33,755 nt of DNA from Lentimicrobium sp. L6 (GCF_013166655.1 NZ_JABKCA010000060.1:1-33755), one strand, 5' to 3'. Shown: positions 8,467 through 16,866, counted from the stretch's first letter. The notes: a model not told the origin generated them from the sequence alone. Made by a program: numbers and translations.

Positions 8467-10128
8467 ATGACAAAAATGAAAAAGATATTTTCAATTATAA
8501 TAAGCTCTATCATCTTGTTTTCATCTTGTATTAAAGATGAACCATTCGTTCTTCCTGAAGAACCACCAGTAGAGCCAGAAGTAAAGAGTGTTGTTGTTAA
8601 TGAATTAATGACAAAAAACGAAGTAAACCCTTATTATACCGACCCTGCTGGAAACGGATGCGATTGGGTAGAATTCTATAACCATGGAGCTGAAGCTGTA
8701 GATATTGGAGGCCTTTTTATTTCCGATAAAGGAAAAGATGCCACTGATGTGGATATTTATCAAATTTCTGATGCCAATGCCGCTATTACTACTATTCCTG
8801 CAAAAGGCTTTCTAACCATCATTTTTGGTGCTTCTGATGCCAATGGCGTAGATATGGAAGGTATTGTTGATGGAAAAGTATTTATTCCAACAGGCTTAAG
8901 CTCAACAAAGGATATTGCGGTTGCTCTTTTTGAGGCCGATATGTCTTTAATTGATGAGTCGCCAGCATTTGCCGACCTAGAAGTTGAAAAATCATTAGGA
9001 CGTGAAACTGATGCTGCTGAGAATTGGTTAGTTTTTGATGTACCAACCCCTAATGCTTCTAATAGTGACCAACCCTTGCCAGCCAATGTGCTTATCAATG
9101 AGTTAATCACAAAAGTATTAACAGAGAGCCATTCTTATTATACAGACGCTCAAGGTGATTTTGCCGATTGGGTAGAAATTGTAAATACAGGCGGTATGCC
9201 AATGGATTTGGCTGGTTATTATTTCACCGATAAAGGTGAAGAAGCTACAGCTGATGATATGTACTTAGTTCCAGATACTGATGCCTCAGCTACAACTGTT
9301 CCTGCTGGTGGTAGATTGATGGTGGTTTTTGGTGCTGCTAATGATGCTGGGGAAGATATGGAAGGAATTATAGATGGAATTTATTTTGTACCAACAGGAT
9401 TAAAGCCTAGTGGAGACATAGCTGTGGCTATTTTTGAAGCTGACCAAACCACTTTATTAACTGTTTCTGAGAAATTCAATGCAGATGGACCATTTGGTGA
9501 ATTGGAAGATGATAAATCATTAGGTAGAGTGGATGATGGAGGAAATGAATGGCAAATATTTGATATCCCTACCCCTAACGAAGCCAATAGCATCATTATC
9601 CCAGAACCAGCAAATGTGTTGATTAATGAGCTTATGACAAAAGTATTGACCGAGAGTCATGCTTTTTATACTGATGTTCAAGGTGATTTTGCCGATTGGG
9701 TAGAAATTATAAATACTGGTGGAATGCCAATGGATTTAGCGGGTTATTATTTCACTGATAAAGGGGAAGAAGCTACAGCTGATGATATGTATCTAGTGCC
9801 TGATACCGATGCTACTGCTACAACAGTTCCTGCGGGTGGTAAATTAATGGTGGTTTTTGGAGCTGCTAATGAAGCCGGTGAAGATATGGAAGGAATTATA
9901 GATGGAATTTACTTTGTTCCAACAGGATTAAAGCCTAGTGGTGATGTAGCTGTGGCGATTTTTGAAGCCGACCAATCTACTCTTTTCATAGCATCTGAGA
10001 AATTCAATGCAGATGGACCATTTGGTGAATTGGAAGATGATAAATCATTAGGTAGAACTACAGATGGAGCTGACGATTGGAAAGTTTTTGACCTTCCAAC
10101 TCCAAATGCAGCGAATACTGGTAAATAA
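8467..10128 (+). CDS. Lipoprotein with three lamin-tail-type domains
   Basis: Exported protein of 553 aa. I chose the ATG at 8467 (another is at 8476) rather than the TTG at 8452. A lipobox ILFSSC places the lipidated cysteine at residue 21, followed by a Pro/Glu-rich spacer. Three domains follow, each starting V(L/V)(I/V)NEL(M/I)TK and holding DWVE(I/F), SDKGxxAT or TDKGEEAT, VPAGG-like and PTPNxxN motifs: the lamin-tail (LTD) pattern of extracellular Bacteroidota proteins. Domains 2 and 3 are about 86% identical (my count), domain 1 is more distant. The protein is very acidic. Function is unknown; LTDs are usually adhesion or substrate-docking modules. It sits 18 bases after the porin, which suggests a surface partner of that barrel. 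Confidence 0.85.
   Translation: MTKMKKIFSIIISSIILFSSCIKDEPFVLPEEPPVEPEVKSVVVNELMTKNEVNPYYTDPAGNGCDWVEFYNHGAEAVDIGGLFISDKGKDATDVDIYQISDANAAITTIPAKGFLTIIFGASDANGVDMEGIVDGKVFIPTGLSSTKDIAVALFEADMSLIDESPAFADLEVEKSLGRETDAAENWLVFDVPTPNASNSDQPLPANVLINELITKVLTESHSYYTDAQGDFADWVEIVNTGGMPMDLAGYYFTDKGEEATADDMYLVPDTDASATTVPAGGRLMVVFGAANDAGEDMEGIIDGIYFVPTGLKPSGDIAVAIFEADQTTLLTVSEKFNADGPFGELEDDKSLGRVDDGGNEWQIFDIPTPNEANSIIIPEPANVLINELMTKVLTESHAFYTDVQGDFADWVEIINTGGMPMDLAGYYFTDKGEEATADDMYLVPDTDATATTVPAGGKLMVVFGAANEAGEDMEGIIDGIYFVPTGLKPSGDVAVAIFEADQSTLFIASEKFNADGPFGELEDDKSLGRTTDGADDWKVFDLPTPNAANTGK
8590..10125 (+). repeat. Three tandem intragenic repeats (lamin-tail units)
   Basis: Unit 1 spans about 8590-9087, unit 2 about 9088-9615 (528 bp) and unit 3 about 9616-10125. 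Units 2 and 3 are also nearly identical as DNA over long stretches, pointing to a recent in-frame duplication. Confidence 0.85.
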
Positions 10129-10142
10129 TAATATTAATAGCG

Positions 10143-10931
10143 GTGATTAAGGTACAAAACTCATATCTACTGTATTTTACTACAAGCACTATTTTTGCTT
10201 TAGTACTTGTCTTGCTCTCTTGTTCAAAAGAAACAGGAGAGCAGGCCACACCGCCTATTGCTAGTATTCCTCTAGAAATTATACAGAGCTTTCCTTTAGA
10301 TATTTTAGAACCCTCTGGTTTAGCACATGGATGGAATTCAGATGAGTTTTTGGTTGTCAGCGATAATAGCAATTCTGTTTTTAGAATTCATAAGGATGGT
10401 AGTATTATTGAAGAGTTGAGTTATAGGGGAGATGATTTGGAAGGTGTTTCCTATCAAGAATCTGGTAAGTTCATCTGGTTAGCCGAAGAGCGTTTGAAAA
10501 AATTAGTGAAGCTCAATAAAAACGGCGAAGTATTAAAGGAATATCCTCTTGATTATGATAACTCATCGAGTAATAAAGGTTTAGAAGGTGTTTCTGTGAA
10601 TACCAAAAACAATCATGTGTATGCCATAAATGAGTATAGCCCTGGTTTGTTATTGGAGTTTTTCGATGGAGTACTTATCAATAGTTTTGAGCTCGATTTT
10701 GCTCAGGATTATTCAGGATTGTATGTGGATGTAGAGGCACAAGAAATATGGATACTTAGTGACGAATCTAGGAGCATCTATCAGTGCGACCTAACAGGAA
10801 AACCTATCAATACATATTCTCACAATATTGATCAGCTGGAAGGCCTTATTGTAAATGCAAATCTGAAACAGTTTTGGGTGTGCAGCGACTCTCAAAATAC
10901 TTTATATCAATTAAAAATTAAAAATTTGTAA
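10143..10931 (+). CDS. SdiA-regulated/phytase-like beta-propeller lipoprotein
   Basis: Protein of 262 aa starting with GTG, 14 bases after the preceding stop. The N-terminus is a lipoprotein signal with LVLLSC, lipidated Cys27. The body is a run of short beta-propeller blades: GLAHGWNSDEFLVVSDNSN, DDLEGVSY, FIWLAEERLKKLVKLN, NKGLEGVSVN and LEGLIVN. The repeated (D/G)LEG(V/L) and SDxSxxI motifs are those of the SdiA-regulated family (PF06977), related to the phytase-like/esterase-like propellers. The site is probably the periplasm or outer surface. A role in binding or hydrolysing phosphorylated ligands is suggested only by fold kinship and gene neighbours. Catalytic residues cannot be assigned. 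Confidence 0.8.
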   Translation: MIKVQNSYLLYFTTSTIFALVLVLLSCSKETGEQATPPIASIPLEIIQSFPLDILEPSGLAHGWNSDEFLVVSDNSNSVFRIHKDGSIIEELSYRGDDLEGVSYQESGKFIWLAEERLKKLVKLNKNGEVLKEYPLDYDNSSSNKGLEGVSVNTKNNHVYAINEYSPGLLLEFFDGVLINSFELDFAQDYSGLYVDVEAQEIWILSDESRSIYQCDLTGKPINTYSHNIDQLEGLIVNANLKQFWVCSDSQNTLYQLKIKNL

Positions 10932-10933
10932 TC

Positions 10934-11551
10934 ATGACTAATATTATTCCAAGGTATGAATTTAGAGCATTTGGGAATAGTTTTGATGCTATTGAAACCA
11001 AAATGCATGAATTGTCGAAGGTTGAAAAAACCAGAGAGATATCTGAAATATATCTGATGACATTGGCGAATACGGAAAATAATATTAAAATCCGTAAGAA
11101 GAAAATGGATATAAAAGTATTGGTGCAGAAGAAGAAAGAATTGGAACAGTGGCTGCCACAACTCATAGGAGAGTTTCCCATGAAAGCTGCCACCTTGGAA
11201 AACGAAGTGTTTCCAGCTTTGGGTGTACCTGCTCCGGTTTTTGAGAAAGAAGAATATACCTTAAAGGAATTTATTAGCTCTATAGTAAAAGACGATCCCG
11301 ATGTGGTAGCTGCTCATACTTGGAAAATAAGACATGCCTTCACCATCAACGAGTGTATTTGCGAAATCGCTGATGTATACGTAAATGGCGCATTGATTAA
11401 AACCATTGCTGTGGAATCTGTTGACCCTCAAAAAGTATGTGACACTAAAAAATTATTGGGATTTACTGATGAACATGAAAACATCAATTATCCTAAAGCA
11501 ATTAAACGAATTATAGGCCTAGAAGACTGGCCCAATCAAATAGAATGGTAA
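10934..11551 (+). CDS. Divergent CYTH-like protein, paralogue 1
   Basis: Protein of 205 aa with no family I can name with certainty. It is paralogous to the next gene: both have an (R/K)xxEFRxFG start, EIY(L/I) near 40-55, N(I/T)KIR...MDIK around 60-70, LEQW.P, GEFPM, EVFPA, CEx(A/G)D(V/I).VNGA and ENINY...IKR(I/V)IG. The order of acidic and basic strands (EFR, KIR, MDIK, then a C-terminal strand with CEIADVYVNG) mirrors the triphosphate-tunnel (CYTH) fold, and a canonical CYTH gene lies two genes downstream. No signal peptide, so cytoplasmic. It starts 2 bases after the SdiA-like gene, implying one transcript. CYTH kinship is my inference; the ExExK signature is reduced to RYEFR. Confidence 0.7.
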   Translation: MTNIIPRYEFRAFGNSFDAIETKMHELSKVEKTREISEIYLMTLANTENNIKIRKKKMDIKVLVQKKKELEQWLPQLIGEFPMKAATLENEVFPALGVPAPVFEKEEYTLKEFISSIVKDDPDVVAAHTWKIRHAFTINECICEIADVYVNGALIKTIAVESVDPQKVCDTKKLLGFTDEHENINYPKAIKRIIGLEDWPNQIEW

Positions 11552-11570
11552 AAAACTAAAAAATTATAAT

Positions 11571-12212
11571 ATGGCAAAAGAAGCATTAAAAATAGGGGAG
11601 GTTTCCAAACCACGATTCGAATTTAGAACATTTGGGCAAGATTTTCAGGATGCTCATTATTTAATGTCAAGACTATCAGCAACTGTTCCTCAAAAAGTAT
11701 GGGAACGCTCTTCAGAAGAAATATATATCGTTTCAAAAACCAATGATATCAATAATACTAAAATACGTGATGGTAAAATGGATATTAAAACCTATGTGCA
11801 AACCGTGGATGGTTTAGAACAGTGGAATCCATTGATGAAAGGTGAATTTCCAATGAAAAAAGAGGTTTTGGTGAATGAGGTATTTCCTGCTTTCCAAGTA
11901 GACATGCCCAGCTTCGATAAAGAAGAAATAACTAAAGAGGAATTCTTAGCCATTATAGAGCAACACGCAGATTTACAAGCAGTACGAGTTCATAAAACCC
12001 GTTATGGCTATATGGTGAACGATACTATTTGCGAAGTGGGTGATATTTTGGTAAATGGAGCTCATGTAGCTACCATTAATTCAGAATCTACCGAAGTAGA
12101 AGATATTAAGAAAACCCTTAAAGATTGTGAATTAGAAGGTTTGGAAAACATCAATTATCTCCAAATGATTAAAAGGGTGATTGGATGGATCAATAAGCCA
12201 TTGGCCAACTAA
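11571..12212 (+). CDS. Divergent CYTH-like protein, paralogue 2
   Basis: Protein of 213 aa and a clear paralogue of the upstream gene, with matching motifs: RFEFRTFGQDF (residues 14-24), EEIYIVSKTN, NTKIRDGKMDIK, GLEQWNP, CEVGDILVNGAHVATI, and NINYLQMIKRVIG. It has an extra N-terminal extension of about 12 residues. It starts 19 bases after paralogue 1. No signal peptide or membrane segment. The pair may form a heterodimer, or one copy may be catalytic and the other regulatory. If it shares the CYTH fold it may bind triphosphate, polyphosphate or nucleotide, but the catalytic set cannot be confirmed by eye. Translation is well supported by conservation between the two copies. Confidence 0.72.
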   Translation: MAKEALKIGEVSKPRFEFRTFGQDFQDAHYLMSRLSATVPQKVWERSSEEIYIVSKTNDINNTKIRDGKMDIKTYVQTVDGLEQWNPLMKGEFPMKKEVLVNEVFPAFQVDMPSFDKEEITKEEFLAIIEQHADLQAVRVHKTRYGYMVNDTICEVGDILVNGAHVATINSESTEVEDIKKTLKDCELEGLENINYLQMIKRVIGWINKPLAN

Positions 12213-12246
12213 GATTATTACGAATCTATCATTAAAATAAGAAAAC

Positions 12247-12714
12247 ATGGCACAAGAAATAGAAAGAAAATTTCTAGTAAAGGGAGACTATAAAGAAGAT
12301 GTGTTTAAAAGTACTCGTATTACTCAAGGATATTTATCCTCTGTACCTGAAAGAACCGTAAGAGTGAGAGTGAAAGGTGACAAAGGATTCATCACCATCA
12401 AAGGAAAAGGAAATACCAGTGGAGCTTCTCGCTACGAGTGGGAAAAAGAAATTGCTGTTGAGGAGGTTAATGAATTATTAGAAATCTGTGAGCCAGGAAT
12501 TATCGACAAAACTAGATCTTTAGTGAAATCAGGGAAGCATACTTTTGAAGTAGACGAGTTTTATGGCGAAAACCTAGGACTTACTGTTGCCGAAGTAGAG
12601 CTATCTTCTGAAGAAGAAGCTTTTGAAAAGCCTGCATGGCTTGGTGAAGAAGTAACTGGTGATGTAAAGTATTATAATTCCATGTTAATGAAAACCCCTT
12701 TTTCCAAGTGGTAG
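12247..12714 (+). CDS. CYTH domain (triphosphate tunnel) protein
   Basis: Cytoplasmic protein of 155 aa carrying the CYTH signature ExExK as EIERKF at residues 4-9. RVRVKGDKGFITIKGKG follows (about 39-55), then SRYEWEKEI (about 60-68), the acidic strand FEVDEFYG and the closing VAEVELSSEEE, with DVKYYNSML near the end. Size and motifs match short bacterial triphosphate tunnel metalloenzymes, several of which hydrolyse inorganic triphosphate with a divalent metal; related proteins include class IV adenylate cyclase and thiamine triphosphatase. It is the last gene of the unit and is followed by a strong terminator. Its substrate is likely triphosphate or short polyphosphate, inferred from family. 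Confidence 0.93.
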   Translation: MAQEIERKFLVKGDYKEDVFKSTRITQGYLSSVPERTVRVRVKGDKGFITIKGKGNTSGASRYEWEKEIAVEEVNELLEICEPGIIDKTRSLVKSGKHTFEVDEFYGENLGLTVAEVELSSEEEAFEKPAWLGEEVTGDVKYYNSMLMKTPFSKW

Positions 12715-12755
12715 ATTAGACCCTTGTGCAATTAGGATAAAAATCCATTAAATGA

Positions 12756-12816
12756 AGTTTTCAGCATTTTTGCCCAAGCTCCATGGGGAGAAATGCTGAA
12801 AACTCTTATTTTTTTT
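12756..12816 (+). terminator. Strong intrinsic terminator after the CYTH operon
   Basis: AGTTTTCAGCATTT (12756-12769) pairs perfectly with AAATGCTGAAAACT (12791-12804), a 14-bp stem. The 21-base apex contains a further CCC/GGG pairing, and a T-run follows at 12807-12816. It separates the CYTH gene from the SLC13 gene. Confidence 0.92.
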
Positions 12817-12893
12817 ACTTCTCTTGGGGCAGTCATAAAAGCACCAAATGCACGAAGGCTTAGTTTAGTATTGAAATTGAAAAATGAAGTAAA

Positions 12894-14669
12894 ATGTCAG
12901 AGAAGGAAACCCGCCCATTTGATCCTCTAGATATGGATCAATATAAAGTTGAAAAACTTCCAGTTAAGGATAAATCAAGCTTTGAAAAATGGATGGCTCG
13001 AATGGGTGGGCCATTGGCCATCTTAGCCTTTATTCTTATTGCCTGGGTGTTTAACATCCCTTTTCTTCAAGATATCAAGCAAGATTATATTACCCCTTCT
13101 GCTTTAAAAGAATACCATAAAAGCGATAAGGTGATAAAGTTGGTGCAATTATCTCATACCACGCCAGAAGAAAAGGCCTTTTATGAAAAAGTAAAGCCTC
13201 AAATAGAGAATAAATCTGTTTATTCTAAAGATAAAGCCTTTTCGGAATTGGACTTGAAAGCAGATGAAATGCAATTATGGGATTCCTTAAAGAAAAATGC
13301 CTTTGGTCGTTCCAATGTGTTTATGTTGGCCATTTTTGTGGCAGCACTTATTCTATGGGTTACCGAAGCCATCCCCAACTACCTCACATCACTGATACTA
13401 ATCATTGCTTTGGTTTTAACGGGGGTTTTAACAGAAACCGATGCCTATCATCAATTGGGACATAAGGTGATGTGGCTAAACATTATGAGCTTCATACTGG
13501 CCAGCATGTTAGTGGCTACAAAATCGGCAAAACGATTTGCTTTGTGGTTTATGGTGAGGTTTGGAAAAAATGCCACTTCCATTTTCATCAGTTTTATGTT
13601 TATCAATATTGTATTGTCGGCATTTATATCTGCCACCACAGCTAAAGCGGCCATATTGCTTCCCATTTTTATGGTGATAGCGGCCATTTATGGAGCCACA
13701 GGAGGTAAAAACCGAAATAACTTTGGAAGAAACTTAGTGTTGCAAAACCTCTTTCAAATTAATATTGCAGCTGGAGGATTTATCACAGGTTCTGGAGCTA
13801 ATTTATTGGCAGGAGCTATGATTGCCGGCGCCATAGGTATTTCCGATTTTCTTTATGGAGATTGGGTACAAGCCGCTTTACCACTGGCTATTATCCTCAT
13901 TATCATTGGTTGGATAGTGGGAACAAAAATCATTTTTCCTCTATCAAAAGAAGAAAAGCAACCTTCTATTGTGGGAGGATCTGAAATGTTGAAAAAGGAA
14001 TACGATAAATTAGGCCCCATCACCTTTAATGAAATCAAATCTATTATCATATTTGTTTTGGTTTTAGCATTTTGGGCTACTGATAGGTATCATGGAATTA
14101 GTAAAACAGCCATTGCCTTTGTGGGTGCGATTGTAGCTCTTTTGCCAGGTATTGGAGTTGTGAAATGGAATGATGTGGATATTCCTTGGCACCTTTTATT
14201 ATTCTCGGCAGGAGCCTATACTTTAGGAGCTGGTTTAAAAGCCACTAGTTTAGCGGGTATCAGTATTAATAGTTTATTCGATAATATTGGTCTTGGATCT
14301 CAGACTCCATTTTGGGTTTTCTTTTTGGCTCTTACTGCTGCTATGGTCTTTAGTTCATTGTTTTTTCAGTCGAAAACCATGCGGACCTTAATTTTTGTGC
14401 CTATAGCTATTGGTGTAGCCCAAAGGTATGGCTTTGGAATTATGAGTTTGGCTTTTCCGGTGGCTTTATTGATAGAGCATGTTTATGCATTACCTTTTAA
14501 CTCTAAGCCGGCAGCCCTCCTCTATGTAACCGATCATTATAGCTGGAGCGATACTTTTAAATTTGGAGTAACCATGCTGGTGATAGCCTGGTTGATGATT
14601 ATTATTTGGGGTGAAACCTGGTTAAGGTTTTTAGGTCATCTTCCCAATGGAGTTTTTGGATTGCTTTAG
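12894..14669 (+). CDS. SLC13/DASS-family permease with altered signature motifs
   Basis: Inner-membrane transporter of 591 aa. A charged N-terminal stretch (1-35) precedes helix 1. A hydrophilic loop of about 80 residues (57-138) follows, then the DASS core starting at FMLAIFVAALILWVTEAIPN. The core runs to the C-terminus with about ten more helices. The two SNT signatures that hold the carboxylate and sodium in DASS proteins are changed: the first reads FISATTAKAAILLPI, the second FFQSKTMRTLIFVPI. A different substrate is therefore likely. SLC13-type proteins include phosphate and sulfate carriers, so phosphate fits the neighbours, but no substrate can be read directly. It lies after the terminator at 12756, so it has its own promoter; a weak TAGTATTG is at 12866-12873. 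Confidence 0.88.
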   Translation: MSEKETRPFDPLDMDQYKVEKLPVKDKSSFEKWMARMGGPLAILAFILIAWVFNIPFLQDIKQDYITPSALKEYHKSDKVIKLVQLSHTTPEEKAFYEKVKPQIENKSVYSKDKAFSELDLKADEMQLWDSLKKNAFGRSNVFMLAIFVAALILWVTEAIPNYLTSLILIIALVLTGVLTETDAYHQLGHKVMWLNIMSFILASMLVATKSAKRFALWFMVRFGKNATSIFISFMFINIVLSAFISATTAKAAILLPIFMVIAAIYGATGGKNRNNFGRNLVLQNLFQINIAAGGFITGSGANLLAGAMIAGAIGISDFLYGDWVQAALPLAIILIIIGWIVGTKIIFPLSKEEKQPSIVGGSEMLKKEYDKLGPITFNEIKSIIIFVLVLAFWATDRYHGISKTAIAFVGAIVALLPGIGVVKWNDVDIPWHLLLFSAGAYTLGAGLKATSLAGISINSLFDNIGLGSQTPFWVFFLALTAAMVFSSLFFQSKTMRTLIFVPIAIGVAQRYGFGIMSLAFPVALLIEHVYALPFNSKPAALLYVTDHYSWSDTFKFGVTMLVIAWLMIIIWGETWLRFLGHLPNGVFGLL

Positions 14670-14701
14670 TCCTTTGCTTTTAGCTCTCTGTTCTTCGCCT
14701 T

Positions 14702-15406
14702 TTAACGAAGCCCTTTAACTTTAGGAATACCTGCAATAAACTCTTTGAGGTAGAAAGGTTCGAAGTAGGCTACATCTTCAAAATTTTGCTTGTTGAACGC
14801 TTCTTCTGAGAGTTGTATCATGCCTTGGCTGGAGCAATGGATATCGGGGTATATTTTTATCTCGTCTCTCTCCTTGAAAATTTCTTGGCATTTGGCGGCA
14901 CCATCTCCTGTTAGGATGATTTTTTTATTTTCACCCTCCTCCGAAAAAGAATTTTCATCTAATATATGTGGTTTTACCTCTGTTTGGGCTTCTAATTTAT
15001 GGTTATAGAAAGCGCCATATATTTCCATTCTACGGGCGTCTATGGTGGGAAGAAAAAGGTCTTGCTCGTTAAACTTTCCTTGTAGCTCTTGAGCAGCAAA
15101 GTGAGCCATTGAATCGATGGTGCCAATACCAATCAGAGGTATATCGAGGCTATAGCAGAGTCCTTTTGCGGTGCTCACTCCAATTCGAAGCCCGGTATAG
15201 GAACCAGGACCTTTACTCACGGCCACGGCATCTAAATCGGCTAATGAACATTCTGCTTCAGCAATCACTTCCATAATAAATTGGGTAAGGATTTCAGCAT
15301 GTATATTCTTCTCATTTTTTTCGCGTAAAGCCAATAGTTTTCCATTGCGCGCCAGAGCTACCGAGCAAACAGGGGTAGCAGTATCAATATTTAAAATCAG
15401 TGCCAT
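14702..15406 (-). CDS. tsaB: tRNA threonylcarbamoyladenosine biosynthesis protein TsaB
   Basis: Partner of TsaD in making the universal t6A37 modification of ANN-decoding tRNAs. The protein is 234 aa, normal for the family. It begins MALILNIDTATPVCSVAL, an ASKHA-fold phosphate-1 loop. It then shows the family hallmark SKGPGSYTGLRIG (about 85-97) and GIGTIDSMA (about 117-125). It is convergent with the SLC13 gene (32 bases between stops) and divergent from the integrase. It is the last core gene before the accessory region. The start ATG at 15406 is preceded by a good -7 element. Confidence 0.95.
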   Translation of the reverse strand: MALILNIDTATPVCSVALARNGKLLALREKNEKNIHAEILTQFIMEVIAEAECSLADLDAVAVSKGPGSYTGLRIGVSTAKGLCYSLDIPLIGIGTIDSMAHFAAQELQGKFNEQDLFLPTIDARRMEIYGAFYNHKLEAQTEVKPHILDENSFSEEGENKKIILTGDGAAKCQEIFKERDEIKIYPDIHCSSQGMIQLSEEAFNKQNFEDVAYFEPFYLKEFIAGIPKVKGLR

Positions 15407-15423
15407 AATATTATTTGAGTGGG

Positions 15424-15431
15424 CAAAGATA
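15424..15431 (-). promoter_or_regulatory. -7 element of tsaB
   Basis: On the minus strand this reads TATCTTTG, a match to TAnnTTTG, 17 bases upstream of the tsaB start codon. No good -33 element was found. Confidence 0.5.
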
Positions 15432-15439
15432 ATGCTTTG

Positions 15440-15473
15440 TTTGAAAATGGGTTTGTAAAAAATTGTATATTTG
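15440..15473 (+). promoter_or_regulatory. Promoter of the integrase gene
   Basis: TATATTTG at 15466-15473 matches TAnnTTTG; TTTG at 15440-15443 lies 22 bases upstream. The integrase start codon is 22 bases after the -7 element. It faces away from the tsaB promoter. Confidence 0.6.
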
Positions 15474-15495
15474 TTAGACTCAAATACAGCTTATT

Positions 15496-16851
15496 ATGGA
15501 AACGCATCCCCAAATAACACTTAGGCGAGGAACACATAGAGGTCAAGATGTTATTTTTATTGAATTTGCTTATGATGAAGAATTAATAATTAAAGTTAAG
15601 CAAATATCTGGAGCCCGATGGAGTCAAACTAATCGCAGTTGGCTTGTTGCAAATAATGAAACTAATAAAGCGGAATTGAAAAAAGCCTTTTTAGTTCATC
15701 AAGAATCAGAAAAAAAAATCATTAACAAGAGCATTCAGAAAAAGAAAGAATATCAATCTAAATCCGATATCATCATTGAAAAAGACATTAGACAAGGGAG
15801 GCTTTTTATCAAGTTTCCTTTTGATTTAGCCATAAAGGAATCCATTAAAAAATTGGATGGATCATGGTGGCATCAAGAAAAAAAGATATGGTCGGTTCTT
15901 ATGAATTCAGAGAATATGAAAACTATAGAAAGCATATTTAAAGGAAGAAATATGCTTTGGGTTGAAACGGAGAATCCTAGTGCTAAAAAACATCGCAGCC
16001 CTTTAAAAAAAGGCGAAGTAGAACTACACCCTAATTTTGAAAAACAACTGAAGATTGAAAACAAGAGCAAAAATACTATATCGAATTATATAAGTCAGGT
16101 ATCTCATTTTCTATATTATTTTAGGAATGAGGATATATCCAATTTATCAGAAAATAAAATTCGAGATTATATTAATTATCTAAGAGAAGATTTGAATTAT
16201 TCCACATCGTTTCAAAGGATTTTAATAAGTGCTGTTAACAACTATTACAGGACAGTATACAACAGGGATATAGATAGAACAGAATTGCCATATCCTATTT
16301 TTGAAAAGAGATTACCTAAGGTTATTAGTAAAGAAGATGTTCAAAAGATGATAAATGTTACAACAAACTACAAACATAAAATGGTCATTATTATGCTTTA
16401 TAGTTTAGGTTTACGTAATAATGAACTAAGTATATTAAAGCTTAAGGATATTGATTTTGACAGAGAAATTATTACTATTTACAATTCGAAAGGACGCAAA
16501 GACAGGCAATTACCTTTGCCCACATCATTAATAAAACCTCTGAAAAAATACATCTTAGATTTTGCTATAAGAGATTATTTTTTAGAAGGGCAAGGGGAAA
16601 AGCCATATTCAGGAAGTAGTATAGGTAAAATAGTAAAAAGTGCAGCTGAGCAAGTAAATGTAAAGCTTCCTGTTACCCCACATGTTTTACGACATTGTTT
16701 TGCAACACATTCCCTTGAAAAGGGAGTAGATTTAAGATATATCCAAGCCATGTTGGGGCATAAAAGCAGTAAAACAACAGAAATATATACACATGTTAGT
16801 ACAAAAAAGTTGAAATCTTTATCTAATCCTTTTGATGATATAAAAATTTGA
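15496..16851 (+). CDS. Tyrosine recombinase (integron-type role proposed) with duplicated N-terminal domain
   Basis: Site-specific recombinase of 451 aa. The catalytic set is complete: R307 (GLRNNEL), K332 (NSKGRKDR), H396-x-x-R399 (HVLRH), H422 (LGHKS) and nucleophile Y431 (TEIYTHV). The core-binding SAM-like domain covers about 178-262. Upstream lie two related units of about 45 residues: ISGARWSQTNRSWLV at 37-51 and LDGSWWHQEKKIWSV at 120-134. These are absent from classical IntI and XerC/D, as is the IntI extra helix between K332 and H396. The C-terminus (SLSNPFDD) recalls the SPLD ending of IntI. It stands directly before the cassette array and is transcribed in the same direction as the cassettes. 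The role as cassette integrase is inferred from position and the attC-like sites. Confidence 0.88.
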   Translation: METHPQITLRRGTHRGQDVIFIEFAYDEELIIKVKQISGARWSQTNRSWLVANNETNKAELKKAFLVHQESEKKIINKSIQKKKEYQSKSDIIIEKDIRQGRLFIKFPFDLAIKESIKKLDGSWWHQEKKIWSVLMNSENMKTIESIFKGRNMLWVETENPSAKKHRSPLKKGEVELHPNFEKQLKIENKSKNTISNYISQVSHFLYYFRNEDISNLSENKIRDYINYLREDLNYSTSFQRILISAVNNYYRTVYNRDIDRTELPYPIFEKRLPKVISKEDVQKMINVTTNYKHKMVIIMLYSLGLRNNELSILKLKDIDFDREIITIYNSKGRKDRQLPLPTSLIKPLKKYILDFAIRDYFLEGQGEKPYSGSSIGKIVKSAAEQVNVKLPVTPHVLRHCFATHSLEKGVDLRYIQAMLGHKSSKTTEIYTHVSTKKLKSLSNPFDDIKI

Positions 16852-16866
16852 GTTATTTTTACCAAA

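Noticed and set aside
14693-14710. CTTCG/CGAAG hairpin between the convergent SLC13 and tsaB genes as a two-way terminator
   Set aside because: Only 5 pairs and no clear T-run on either side; overlaps the end of the tsaB gene.
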